Below, piece after piece: positions 9,511 to 18,592 of a DNA stretch of 64,000 bases (position 1 is its first letter; every line of letters begins with the position of its first letter). The stretch lies in NCBI GenBank assembly GCA_963834855.1, contig CAWIDH010000009.1, positions 28,227 to 92,226 of the forward strand. The letters are read 5' to 3'. The translations under genes were made by a program, and so were the position numbers. The DNA comes from DATJKD01 sp963834855 (GTDB lineage: Bacteria > Pseudomonadota > Gammaproteobacteria > Steroidobacterales > Steroidobacteraceae). The notes below the pieces were generated by a model, which saw only the letters and a list, made by a program, of their open reading frames with translations, was not told the origin of the DNA and did no database searches.

Positions 9511-10047
9511 TGTATCCCCAGCCGCTCACCACGCTCGAGGGTCGTTGCAGGGCTGAAGATTGGTGCCCCGCACGTCTTGTCGGCGCACGCCGAACGGTCG
9601 GCGGTATCGCGGAATCGTCGAGGCGACCTTCGCTCGGAGTGGTCCGCGACGTCTACCTGTGCGCACGGAAGCCTCGTCGCGGCTGGGATACACCGCGTCC
9701 AGACGCCGGCTCGTGACGCCAACTGCGGCATCAGTGCTGCCGTGCGGCCACTGCGGCCTCGGCGAGCCGGCGTTTGGACCGGGTGTCTCGTGGGCCGCGA
9801 CGACGTCTGATCCGCCGCAGGTAGACGTCGCGGACCACTCTCGAGTCGATGACTCTGCGACGATTCCGCGATACCACTGACGTTGCGGCGTGCTCCGACA
9901 GGACGTGCGGGGCACCCATCTTCAGCCCTGCAACGACCCTCGATCGTGGTCAGCGGCCCAGCGAGGCACCCGGGCCGAGCGCCGGCGAGTAGGGGCCACC
10001 GCGGTCGGGCGGCGGCGAGCAGCAGCCACCGGGTCGAGCGCCGGCGT
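9425..10047. repeat. 623-bp intergenic long inverted repeat with tandem repeats at its outer ends
   Basis: The 642-bp gap between the convergent genes ending at 9416 and 10059 is almost wholly one imperfect palindrome. Left arm 9425-9713 and the reverse complement of right arm 9763-10047 share the same ordered blocks: GC-rich tandem units, GAGGGTCGTTGCAGGGCTGA, GGTGCCCCGCACGTC, GGTATCGCGGAATCGTC, GTGGTCCGCGACGTCTACCT, and a terminal 17-mer GTCCAgACGCCGGCTCG matching with one mismatch. The loop is 49 nt. Some blocks are identical and others have diverged, so the arms look like an old inverted duplication under uneven constraint. No convincing ORF, transposase or tRNA is present. It could serve as a bidirectional terminator, a structured RNA, or a non-autonomous mobile element. 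Confidence 0.85.
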
Positions 10048-10058
10048 GACTCTTGGGG

Positions 10059-11073
10059 CTAGATCCGTATTACGACCTTGCCGAAGAGTGAGGCGCTCTG
10101 CTGGTAGCGATAGGCCTCCGCCGCCTCTTCGAACTCGAAGACCCGGTCGACGACCGGCTGCAGGCCGTTGACCTCGATCGCGGTGTTCATGCGCTCGAAC
10201 ATCGCGCGGTTGGCGACGAAGATGCCGTGCAGGCTCGCGCCCTTGCGCATGATCGGATGCGGATTCGTATCGCCCTGCAGACCGGCGAGCACGCCGATCA
10301 GCGCGATGTGACCGCCGTAGGCGACCGCCTGCATCGACTTGCCGAGCGTGCCGGGTCCGCCGGTCTCGACGACGTGCGTTGCGCCGGCGCCATCGGTGAG
10401 CTTGAGGACCTCCTTTTCCCAGTCCGGATGCCGGCGGTAGTTGACGCCGCCCCAGGCGCCGAGCGCCCGGGCGCGCTCGAGCTTCTCGTCGCTCGACGAG
10501 GTGAGGATCACGCGCGCCCCGGCGGCGCGTGCGAAGAGCAGCGCAAAGGTCGCCACACCGCCGGTGCCGAGCGCGAGTACCGTGTCACCCGGCCGCACGC
10601 CGCAGGTCTCGACGAGCCCGTGCCAGGTCGTCGCGCCCGCGCAGGGCAGGGTCGCGGCCTGCTCGAAGGAGAGACTTGGCGGGATCCGCACGGCATCCTG
10701 CTCATCGAGCAGCACGTACTCGGCGAGCATCCCGTCGGCGGGCGGCGCGCCGCGCGCAGGGTACGGTCCTCTGGGTGGGCCGTCGGTCCAGCCCAGGAAG
10801 AACGTGCCGGCCACACGGTCGCCGGTGCGAAGGCGCGTGACGCCGGGGCCAACCGCCACGACCTCGCCCGCGCCGTCCGAGAGCGGAATGATGTCGCTCT
10901 GCACGACGCCGCCGAAGTAGTTTCCGGTGATCACGGCCTGGTCACGGTAAGTTGAGCGACGTCGCGCGCACGCGCACCACCACTTGACCCGGACCCGGCT
11001 TCGGATCCGGCCGCTCGACGCGGCGCAGCGCATCGATGCTGCGCGCGCCGCTCGGAATCTCCTGGACTTTCAT
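10059..11073 (-). CDS. Zinc-type alcohol dehydrogenase / quinone oxidoreductase (MDR family), one +1 frameshift
   Basis: A medium-chain dehydrogenase/reductase of corrected length 337 residues. Seen: the N-terminal GroES-like domain with the signature NYRDQAVITGNYFGG, GDRVAGTFFLGWTDG, a Rossmann stretch LALGTGGVATFALLFARAAGA, GGHIALIGVLAGL, and the C-terminal EAYRYQQSASLFGKVVIRI. Structural-zinc cysteines are absent, as in the quinone-reductase-like branch, so the reaction is probably NAD(P)H-dependent reduction of a quinone or enone. The true start is ATG 11071-11073 (GGGAGG upstream). The first 42 residues are in another frame because of one extra T near 10951 (TCGCTCAACTTACCGTGAC). It is convergent with aacS across the inverted repeat and divergent from the aldehyde dehydrogenase remnant. 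Confidence 0.87.
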
Positions 11074-11217
11074 TGGCGACTCGCCTCCCGTGACGCGCGG
11101 TCGCTCACGACTGCGCGGGTGCGAATGCTAGCGGCTCGCGGCGCGCCGTGGCTTTCACTATCGGTTGAGTCGAGGTTCATCGAGGGTCGAGCCATGCGTG
11201 CACGGTGGGCGCCAGAT

Positions 11218-11236
11218 ATCGGGCGACCCGCCCGAT
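11218..11236. repeat. Short perfect inverted repeat (8-bp arms)
   Basis: ATCGGGCG at 11218-11225 and CGCCCGAT at 11229-11236 form a stem with a 3-nt loop, 15 nt before the GTG of the aldehyde dehydrogenase remnant and in the divergent gap next to the oxidoreductase gene. It could be an operator or an attenuating hairpin; in such GC-rich DNA chance is also possible. Confidence 0.35.
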
Positions 11237-11251
11237 TCCGGAGGATCTGCC

Positions 11252-11565
11252 GTGAACGCCGTGCCGATAGCACCCCAGCCGAGCCCGTCCCCCGCCGTTG
11301 CCGCGTTCCTGAAGCGCAAGCCGCAGCTCTTCATCGGCGGAGAGTGGATCGACGCCGCGTCCGGGCGAAAGCTCGACGTCATCGATCCCGCGACGGGGAA
11401 GAGCGTCTCGTCGATCGCCGACGCCGGCCAGGCGGACGTCGCCACAACTTCGTCGACCCGAGCATGCCCTTCGGCGGTTACAAGCAGTCGGGTTTCGGGC
11501 GCGAGCACGGCCATTCGCCGGTTGAGCTCTACACCGAGCTCAAGTCCGTGTGCATGATGATCTGA
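11252..11565 (+). pseudogene. Aldehyde dehydrogenase remnant with a large internal deletion
   Basis: The N-terminal 66 residues of an aldehyde dehydrogenase (GTG 11252 after GGAGGAT; LFIGGEWIDAASGRKLDVI, DPATGKSVSSIADAGQADVA) are joined near 11440 to the last 37 residues (VDPSMPFGGYKQSGFGREHG ... ELYTELKSVCMMI). About 380 central codons are missing, including the catalytic cysteine and the cofactor-binding fold, and the two pieces are in different frames. The retained ends are undamaged, so the loss is recent or an assembly artefact. No insertion sequence or long direct repeat marks the junction. The position just upstream of the PQQ alcohol dehydrogenase suggests an original alcohol-to-aldehyde-to-acid pair. 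As it stands it cannot make an active enzyme. Confidence 0.85.
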
Positions 11566-11600
11566 GGGCAGATTCGCGAGGCGCCCGGGGGAGCCACCGC

Positions 11601-13781
11601 ATGTCGCGACTTTCGATGCTTGCCGCCATCTGGATGGCGGCCGGTCTGACTGCGTGCTCGAAGGACGACAAAGGCACATCTGCCGCGGGCGGCGAGATTG
11701 CAGCCGGCGAGAGCGTTGCCGCGCCGGCCCGCGTCGACGAGACGCGGATCGTGAACGCCGATCGCGAGCCGGGGAACTGGCTCGCCCATGGCCGAACCTA
11801 CGATGAACAGCGCTACTCGCCCCTCAACCAGATCGATGGCAAGAATATCGCGCAGCTCGGCCTCGCCTGGCACTACGACCTCGATACCGCCGCACGCGCG
11901 CAGGAATCGACGCCGCTCGTGATCGACGGCGTGATGTACGTGACCTCGGCGTGGAGCAAGGTGTTCGCGCTCGACGCCGCGACGGGCCGCGAGCTGTGGG
12001 CCTACGATCCGAAAGTGCCGGGCACGGCCGCGATCAATGCCTGCTGCGACGTCGTCAACCGCGGTGTGGCGGCCTGGAAGGGACGGCTGTATCTCGGCAC
12101 GCTCGACGGCCGGCTGGTAGCGCTCGATGCCGGCACCGGCCGGCCCGTCTGGGAAGTGATGACCGTCGATCCGGGGTCACGGCACACGATCACCGGCGCG
12201 CCGCGCATCGTCAAAGACAAGGTCCTGATCGGCAACGGCGGCGGCGAAATGGGCGTGCGCGGCTACGTCACGGCGTACGACGCCGAAACCGGACGGCAGG
12301 TCTGGCGCTTTTACACGGTGCCCGGCGATCCGTCGCAGCCGTTCGAGAACCCGGCGATCGAGATGGCGGCCAAGACCTGGACCGGCGAGTGGTGGAAGCT
12401 CGGCGGCGGCGGGACCGTCTGGGATTCCATGGCCTACGACCCCGAGCTCGACCTGCTGTACATCGGCGTCGGCAACGGCTCGCCGTGGAATCGCGCGATC
12501 CGCAGTCCGGGTGGCGGCGACAACCTGTTCATCTCTTCGATCGTCGCGCTCAGACCGGAGACGGGCGAATACGTCTGGCACTACCAGACGACACCCGGCG
12601 ACACCTGGGACTACACCGCCGCCCAGCACATGATCCTTGCCGATCTCAAGATCGATGGCCGCTCCCGCAAGGTGATCATGCAGGCGCCGAAGAACGGCTT
12701 CTTTTATGTGCTCGACCGTGCCACGGGCGAGCTGATCTCCGCGCGGGCGTTCGCGAAAATGAACTGGGCCACCGGCATCGACATGAAGACCGGACGGCCG
12801 ATCGAGACCCCCGACGCCCGTTACGGCGAAACCGGCCGGCCCTTCATCGCCCAGCCGGGGCCCGGCGGCGCGCACAGCTGGCAGCCGATGAGCTACAGCC
12901 CGCGCACGGGTCTCGTGTACTTCCCGGTGATGGAAGCGGCGTTCCCGTACTTTCCGGACAAGGACTTCCGCAAGCGCGTGCTGGCCTGGAACACTGGCGT
13001 GGACTTCAACGCGGGCAGCCTGCCCACGGACCAGGCTGTCCTCGACCAGATCAAGGCAGACCTGAAAGGGCACCTCGTCGCATGGGACCCGGTCGCGCAG
13101 CGCGAAGTCTGGCGCGTGCAGCACGAGCATCCCTGGAACGGTGGGGCGCTCTCGACGGCGAGCGATCTCGTCTTCCACGGCGACGCGCTCGGCAACTTCG
13201 GCGCGTACGACGCGCGCACGGGTGCGCGGCTCTGGTCGGTCGCGACCGGCACCGGGATCCTCGCGCCGCCCGTGACCTACCTCGTCGGCGGCGAGCAGTA
13301 CGTCGCGATCGAGGTCGGCTGGGGCGGCGCATTCGGGCTGGCGGCGGGCGAGCTGGCCCGCGACGCGCACATCGCAACGAACGCACCGCGCGTGTTCGCC
13401 TTCAGGCTTGGTGGCACGGCTGCGATGCCGCCGCCCGGACCGCCGCCGCGGCCAGTCGCAGAGCCGCCTCCCGACGTGGCGACGGCGGCGACGGTCGAAG
13501 CGGGCAAGGCGACGTTTCACCGGTACTGCGGCACCTGCCATGGTGACTCCGCAGTGAGCACGGGCGTGCTACCGGACCTGCGGCAGTCGGCGTACCTGAG
13601 CGACCCGGCCACCTTCACCCGCTTGGTGCGCGAGGGTCCGCTCGAGGAGCGCGGCATGTTCGCCTTCGGCGCGGAGCTATCCGCAGCGGACGTCGAGCAG
13701 ATCCGCGCCTACGTGATCCACCGCGCGCACGAGACGCGGCGTACCGAGGCGGCGGCCGCTGCTGCGAACAAGCGCGAATGA
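11601..13781 (+). CDS. PQQ-dependent alcohol dehydrogenase with C-terminal cytochrome c (quinohemoprotein), probable lipoprotein
   Basis: A 726-residue periplasmic alcohol dehydrogenase. Residues 1-19 form a signal peptide ending in a lipobox (GLTAC, Cys19), so it is probably membrane-anchored. Residues about 40-590 are an eight-bladed PQQ propeller: GNWLAHGRTYDEQRYSPLNQ entry motif, vicinal cysteines at about 149-150 (INACCDVVNRG), GTVWDSMAYDPELDLLYIGV and W-docking repeats. A proline-rich linker leads to a cytochrome c domain with the haem site CGTCH near residue 643 and a downstream methionine (RGMFAF) as possible axial ligand. It oxidises primary alcohols to aldehydes and passes electrons through haem c to the respiratory chain. 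The start ATG 11601 follows GGGGGAG. No PQQ biosynthesis genes are in the window. Confidence 0.93.
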   Translation: MSRLSMLAAIWMAAGLTACSKDDKGTSAAGGEIAAGESVAAPARVDETRIVNADREPGNWLAHGRTYDEQRYSPLNQIDGKNIAQLGLAWHYDLDTAARAQESTPLVIDGVMYVTSAWSKVFALDAATGRELWAYDPKVPGTAAINACCDVVNRGVAAWKGRLYLGTLDGRLVALDAGTGRPVWEVMTVDPGSRHTITGAPRIVKDKVLIGNGGGEMGVRGYVTAYDAETGRQVWRFYTVPGDPSQPFENPAIEMAAKTWTGEWWKLGGGGTVWDSMAYDPELDLLYIGVGNGSPWNRAIRSPGGGDNLFISSIVALRPETGEYVWHYQTTPGDTWDYTAAQHMILADLKIDGRSRKVIMQAPKNGFFYVLDRATGELISARAFAKMNWATGIDMKTGRPIETPDARYGETGRPFIAQPGPGGAHSWQPMSYSPRTGLVYFPVMEAAFPYFPDKDFRKRVLAWNTGVDFNAGSLPTDQAVLDQIKADLKGHLVAWDPVAQREVWRVQHEHPWNGGALSTASDLVFHGDALGNFGAYDARTGARLWSVATGTGILAPPVTYLVGGEQYVAIEVGWGGAFGLAAGELARDAHIATNAPRVFAFRLGGTAAMPPPGPPPRPVAEPPPDVATAATVEAGKATFHRYCGTCHGDSAVSTGVLPDLRQSAYLSDPATFTRLVREGPLEERGMFAFGAELSAADVEQIRAYVIHRAHETRRTEAAAAAANKRE

Positions 13782-13826
13782 CTCCTTCGCTTCGGTGCAC
13801 GAGCCGGGGCCCAAGCTGATGCGCTG

Positions 13827-14720
13827 ATGACGAAGCTCGCCGCGATCGCGCTCCTGTTCCTGGCGGGAGTGCTGCTCAGGCGGCTCGGCTGGCTCGACGC
13901 GCGGCACGGCGCCCGTCTGCTGCGGATCGTTGCGACCCTCGGGCTCCCCGCGCTCATCATCGGGACCGTGGGCCGGGTGCCGATGGAGGCCAAGCTCCTC
14001 GCGCTGCCCGCGAGCGCGGCTGCCGTGATGCTCGCCGTGGGTCTGCTCGCGCGCGCGGCCGCCCGGCTTCTCGGCCTCGACCGGCCTGCGACGGGCGCAT
14101 TGATCGTGAGCGCCATGGCGATGAACCTCGCGTTCGTCTTCCCGTTCGTGTTCCTCGCGTGGGGCCCGGAAGCGCTGACGCGCACAGTCGTCTTCGATGC
14201 CGGCAACGCCGTCACCCAGTGGACGCTGGTGTACCTGCTGGCCGCACGCTACGGCGGGCACGCCGCCGACGCGCGGGCCGTCATGGGCCGGCTCGCCCGG
14301 GCGCCGCCTTTCCTCGCGATCGTGGCCGCGCTCCTGGTCAACCGGTTCGCGCCGCCCGAGGCGGCCGGACCCCTCGATGTGCTCCGCATCGCGGGGCAGG
14401 CCGTCACCCTGCTCGTCGTGCCGGCCATGGGGCTGCTCTTCGAGGCGCGGCGGATCGCGGCTCCGGAAGTCGTCGCGGCGGTGGCGCTGCGGTGCGGGGC
14501 GGGTGCCGCCGCCGGCGCGCTGATCGCACTCGCGTTCGACTTCGAACCCGCGTTTGCGGCGGTGGCGATCGTCGGCAGCGCCGCCCCGGTCGGATTCAGC
14601 GCCGTCGTCATGGCGGAGCGCGAGGGGCTCGACATCGGCCTCGCGGTCGCGGCGGCGTCGCTCTCGGCGCTCTGCGCCCTGGTCGCGATACCGGCGCTGC
14701 TCACGCTGCTCGGCCCATGA
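13827..14720 (+). CDS. AEC family transporter (auxin efflux carrier type)
   Basis: A 297-residue, highly hydrophobic protein with about ten predicted membrane segments in two five-helix halves, as in the PIN/AEC (BART superfamily) permeases. The N-terminal LLFLAGVLLRRLGWL, the mid-region unwound segment near AMAMNLAFVFPFVFLA and VFDAGNAVTQW, and the C-terminal VGSAAPVGFSAVVMAE are typical of bacterial AEC carriers. Bacterial members move malate, malonate or other organic acids. The start ATG 13827 is 45 nt after the PQQ dehydrogenase stop, so the two may be cotranscribed, with the transporter exporting or importing the oxidised product. The substrate is not deducible. Confidence 0.87.
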   Translation: MTKLAAIALLFLAGVLLRRLGWLDARHGARLLRIVATLGLPALIIGTVGRVPMEAKLLALPASAAAVMLAVGLLARAAARLLGLDRPATGALIVSAMAMNLAFVFPFVFLAWGPEALTRTVVFDAGNAVTQWTLVYLLAARYGGHAADARAVMGRLARAPPFLAIVAALLVNRFAPPEAAGPLDVLRIAGQAVTLLVVPAMGLLFEARRIAAPEVVAAVALRCGAGAAAGALIALAFDFEPAFAAVAIVGSAAPVGFSAVVMAEREGLDIGLAVAAASLSALCALVAIPALLTLLGP

Positions 14721-14935
14721 ACCGCGAATCTGGATCGGGTCCAAACCGCCGTTGTGCGGCAGCCACTACCGTCGCCGCCCCGACTGTTCCCTTTGGGTCG
14801 ATCCGGCCTTCCGCCACGGTTGAGCCCCGCGCCTGCGCATCCGATTAGATCGCCGGAAAAAGGTGGGCCATTCACGTAGTTATCGGTCTGAGGTGCTGAC
14901 GTTTCGACTCATGCCATCCAGCGGGGGAATCTGAC

Positions 14936-17448
14936 ATGAAACGGACGAGGGTTTCGGAGCGGTTCTCGTCAGTCGCAATGGCGCCACAGGGCCGCAACGC
15001 TGCCCTTGCCGTGCGCGTGAGCGGCGTGCTGGTTGCATCGGGGCTGCTGGGCGGCGGGCTCGCGATCGCGCAGCAACCCCCAGTACAAATGGAAGGCACG
15101 AGGGGCCCGCTCGAGGAGATCATCGTCACCGCGCGCTATCGCGAGGAGCTCCTGCAGGAGACGCCGATCGCGATCACGGCAATCGACCGCCGAAGAAATC
15201 GAGCAGCGCGCGTTTCACCAGCGCCTAGGAGGTGGCCTACGCGGTGCCGAACACTTCGTTGCGGCCGACCGCAGGCCGCCTTCGGCAACACGATGACGCG
15301 CCTACATCCGCGGCATCGGCCAGTACGACTTCGACTTCGCCGTTCGAGCCCGGGCGTCGGGATCTACATCGACGACGTGCTACCACCCGTTCACGCTGGG
15401 CTCGCAGATCGACCTGCATGGACCTCGACCACGTCGAAGTGCTGCGCGGACCGCAGGGTACGCTCTTCGGGCGCGGCTCGATCGGCGGCGCCATCCGCTA
15501 CGTCAGCAAGAAGCCGCAGGGTGACGACACCGGCTCGATCGGGCTCTACGGTCGGCGAATTCGATCGAGTCGACGTGCGCGCGTCGTACGACTTCGCCAT
15601 CACTGACAACGTCTTGGCGCGCGTCACGGGTGTGTCGACGAGCCGCGACGGTTACCAGGACGTCATCGACTTCACCTGCGCGTTCCCGGGTTCGTCCGGC
15701 GACCTGCCGACACAACCCATCAACAAGGAAACCGGCTGCAAGATCGGCACGCAGGGTGGCGCTGACTACATCGGCGGTCGCGGCATGCTCCGCTGGGAAG
15801 CCAGCGACGACTTCGAGATCCTGCTGACGGCCGACTACCAGAAGGAGACCGCGGAACCCAAGGCCGACACGGTTACCCACATCAATCCCGGGGCCGGTGC
15901 GCGCATATCAGGCATCCTCGGGATAGCAATCCGCCGTATGACACGCGCTTCCTGCCCCCAGATCCTTCCGAGACGTACGCCACCTACTCAGATCCGCGCA
16001 GCGGACTGACCTTCAAGCCCGAGACGGAATACGAGTCCTGGAGCACGTCGGCGCGTGCGGACTGGGCAATTACGGAAGGTGTCGACATGGCGCTGATCCT
16101 GGCGTACGCGGACATCACCTCGACCTTGGTCTCGGACGCGGACGGTTCGCCACTCAACGTTCAGATCGACCTACGGCGTTCAGACGATCGACTACTACAC
16201 GGCGGAGCTGCGCTTCAGCGGCCGCGCTTGGATCGGATGGACTGGACGGTCGGCGGCTTCTACTACGACGGCGATTCCGTCAACAACCAGATCGTCAGCA
16301 TCCCGTTCCTGAGCGCAATCCTCGATCGGCGTTCCGTCCGACGGAGTCCGGCTCCCCGTTCGTCAACACCGACAACGTGCACGAGTCCACGCAACGAATC
16401 CGCGTTCGCCCACGTGGTGTTCGACGTGACCGATAAGTTCGCCGTGACCGCCGGCGTCCGCTATTCAAGCGACGAGAAGGACGTCAACTTCGACAACACG
16501 CGGGTCCAGAATCCGAACGTGGTCGTGGAGGGCAACAACACCGACTGGAAGTTCGGACTCGACTACCAGTTCACGCCGGACATGTCTGGCGTATGCGAGC
16601 GTCGCGACCGGGCTACCGGCCGGGAAGCTACAACCCGCGTCCCTTCCAGGCGACGCAGGTAGTCGCAGTCGATGCCAGAGGACTCCGAGGCATACGAGCT
16701 CGGCTTCAAGTCGGACTGGTTCGACCGGCGGCTGCGGACGAACCTCGCAGTGTTCTATACGGACTGGAAGACCCGCATCACTCCGGTCGGCGGCACCGAG
16801 TGCCTGCTTCTGGACCTGGGGCCGCCCCCCGTGTACCAACCGGATAATCCGGCCACGCCCGGATCCGTGACCGACGACCTCGGCAACGTCTGCGAGGGCC
16901 CTCCCTTGTCCCGTACCTTCTACGAGAACACGCCCGGCGAGGTCGAGGGCGTCGAGGTCGAGATGAGCTGGGAGCCGGTCGACGGGCTGGTGTTCAGCGG
17001 CCTGTACGGCTGGATCGACTGGTCATCGGAAGACATCACCGACGATCCGGCGGTGGACAGCGACCGCCCGATTTACGTGCCCGAGGACAACTGGGCGCTG
17101 AGCGCGTCCTACGCGTGGGCCCTGGGCAGCGGAGCGAGCCTGACACCGCGGCTGGATTACTACGGTCAGGCGGAGATCTGCTCGCAGACGGTCTTCAACG
17201 CAAACCGCCCCGCCGGTCCCTCGCTGTTCCCGGGCGCAAGCTGCACGGATGCCTACGAGCTGCTGAACGCGCGTCTGGAGTGGCGCAGCGCCGAGGACAA
17301 GTGGACGGTCGCGGTCGGTGCCACCAACGTGACGGACGAGGAGTACTTCTACAACAAGTTCGACCTGACCGCGTTCGGCCAGCCGCACGCCGAAGGCCAG
17401 CCCGGCCGCCCGCGCGAGTGGTACGTGACGCTCGGCCGGAATTTCTGA
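14936..17448 (+). pseudogene. TonB-dependent receptor, broken by about a dozen indels
   Basis: An outer-membrane receptor of the large TonB family. Recognisable pieces in order: signal peptide ending in AIAQQ, TonB box region EEIIVTARYREELLQETPIAI, plug domain with IDLMDLDHVEVLRGPQGTLF and GSIGGAIRYVSKKP, beta-barrel strands, and the C-terminal strand ending WYVTLGRNF. The frame changes at about 15187, 15215 (with an in-phase TAG nearby), 15303, 15338, 15382, 15416, 15552, 15910, 16172, 16215, 16340, 16395, 16597 and 16655; from 16672 to the stop it is clean. Nearly all are single extra bases, so clustered consensus errors are likelier than decay. The expected full product is about 830 residues. 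Receptors with this TonB box are common in proteobacterial catabolic islands. The ATG has GGGGGA upstream. Confidence 0.85.
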
Positions 17449-17486
17449 CGCAGGCACGACCCGCCGCATGGTGACGGCTGTGCTCA

Positions 17487-17518
17487 GGGCGCGCTCGGCA
17501 ACGAGCGCGCCCTTCTTC
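17487..17518 (+). terminator. Rho-independent terminator after the TonB receptor
   Basis: An 11-bp perfect GC stem, GGGCGCGCTCG at 17487-17497 and CGAGCGCGCCC at 17502-17512, with a GCAA-type tetraloop and a short pyrimidine tail (TTCTTC). It lies 39 nt after the receptor stop codon. Confidence 0.75.
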
Positions 17519-17529
17519 GCTCCGGAAAT

Positions 17530-17573
17530 CGGCTCAGAGCCAGATTACACGCGGTTAATCTGGCTCTGAGCCG
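17530..17573. repeat. Perfect 18-bp inverted repeat (REP-like palindrome)
   Basis: CGGCTCAGAGCCAGATTA at 17530-17547 is repeated exactly in reverse complement at 17556-17573, with an 8-nt loop. Imperfect GAAA/TTTC extensions lie outside both arms, and the arm itself contains the small palindrome GGCTCAGAGCC. It sits just beyond the terminator at 17487 and before the protease gene. Its form fits a REP/REPIN-type palindrome mobilised by a RAYT (Y1) transposase, or a second, bidirectional terminator. No transposase is nearby. Confidence 0.7.
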
Positions 17574-17640
17574 AGTTTCTCCCCGGCTCGCGCTAGGCTA
17601 CGCTCGCTACCGTCGTTCCGCGGCGAGGGGGTTCGTGGAA

Positions 17641-18585
17641 ATGCGTGTCCTGCACTGCAGCGCGTGGCTCGCGGCCGTGTGCGCGCTGACGTGCGCCTCG
17701 GCCCAGACACCACCGCAGCCACCTGCGCCACAGGAAGAGGTCATCGTGGCCGCGCCGGAGCCGCGCTACGTGGCGCCGACGCTGCGCGATCGCATCGGGC
17801 GCGTTTGGGCGCCCGTCTATGTGAACGGCCAGGGACCTTTTCGGATGGTGCTTGATACTGGAGCGAGCACGTCGGCTGTCACCACGCGGACCGCCGAGCG
17901 GCTGGGCCTGTCCGTCGCGGACGCGCGCAAGGTCCTGCTGCGCGGAGTGACCGGTGCTGAGGAAGTGCCGATGGTCGACGTCGAGCGGGTGGAATTTGGC
18001 GACCTGACGGTCGAGCCGGCGAAACTGCTGGTGATCGAGGACGCCTTCGGGGGCGCCGAGGGGGTGCTCGCCGGGCGCGGGCTCAACGATCGGCGCATCC
18101 ACATCGAGTTTCGCAGGGATCGCATCGACATCCGGCGTTCGAGGAACCAGCGCGCTGCGCCGGACTTCACCGCGCTGCCCCTCAAGCTGATCCGCGGCCA
18201 CGTGCCGAGTGTCGATGCCGCCGTCGGCCCGATACGCGTCAAGGCCATCATCGACACCGGGGCGCAGCGTACGGCCGGCAACCTCGCGCTCCGCGAAGCG
18301 TTGCTCAAGCGTCGCCGGCTCGACGAGCAGACGGATGAGATCGTCGGCGTCACGGGCGACGTCCAGGAGGGGCCGACCAGCGGCGTGCCGCCGATCCGGT
18401 TCGGAGACGTGATCGTCCGCAACGTGGACATCATGTTCGTCGATCTGTACATCTTCCAGCACTGGAAGCTGACGCGAGAGCCGGCCATCCTGCTCGGCAT
18501 GGACGTGATCGGCGTGCTCGACACGATGATCATCGACTACCGCCGACGGGAGCTGCAGATCCGGCTGGTGCGCGGCGGGACCTGA
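17641..18585 (+). CDS. Exported retropepsin-like aspartyl protease with two catalytic-type domains
   Basis: A protein of about 314 residues with a signal peptide (hydrophobic stretch ending ALTCASAQT). It carries two retropepsin-type active-site motifs: VLDTGASTSAV near residue 77 and IIDTGAQRTAG near residue 205, each followed by hydrophobic strands, GLSVADARKV in the first repeat and VGVTGDVQEGP in the second. Bacterial proteins of this shape are membrane-side or periplasmic aspartyl proteases of unknown target; two lobes in one chain could form the active pair that viral retropepsins make by dimerising. GTG 17635 is an alternative start two codons upstream. It is convergent with the glutathione transferase genes, with only 7 nt between the stops. 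Confidence 0.8.
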   Translation: MRVLHCSAWLAAVCALTCASAQTPPQPPAPQEEVIVAAPEPRYVAPTLRDRIGRVWAPVYVNGQGPFRMVLDTGASTSAVTTRTAERLGLSVADARKVLLRGVTGAEEVPMVDVERVEFGDLTVEPAKLLVIEDAFGGAEGVLAGRGLNDRRIHIEFRRDRIDIRRSRNQRAAPDFTALPLKLIRGHVPSVDAAVGPIRVKAIIDTGAQRTAGNLALREALLKRRRLDEQTDEIVGVTGDVQEGPTSGVPPIRFGDVIVRNVDIMFVDLYIFQHWKLTREPAILLGMDVIGVLDTMIIDYRRRELQIRLVRGGT

Positions 18586-18592
18586 GGCAGCG

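Noticed and set aside
9731..9919. 62-aa ORF with GAPHVLSEHA in the palindrome arm, echoed in the other arm
   Set aside because: Similarity follows the DNA inverted repeat and the other arm's frame is continuous with unrelated sequence; no start signal.
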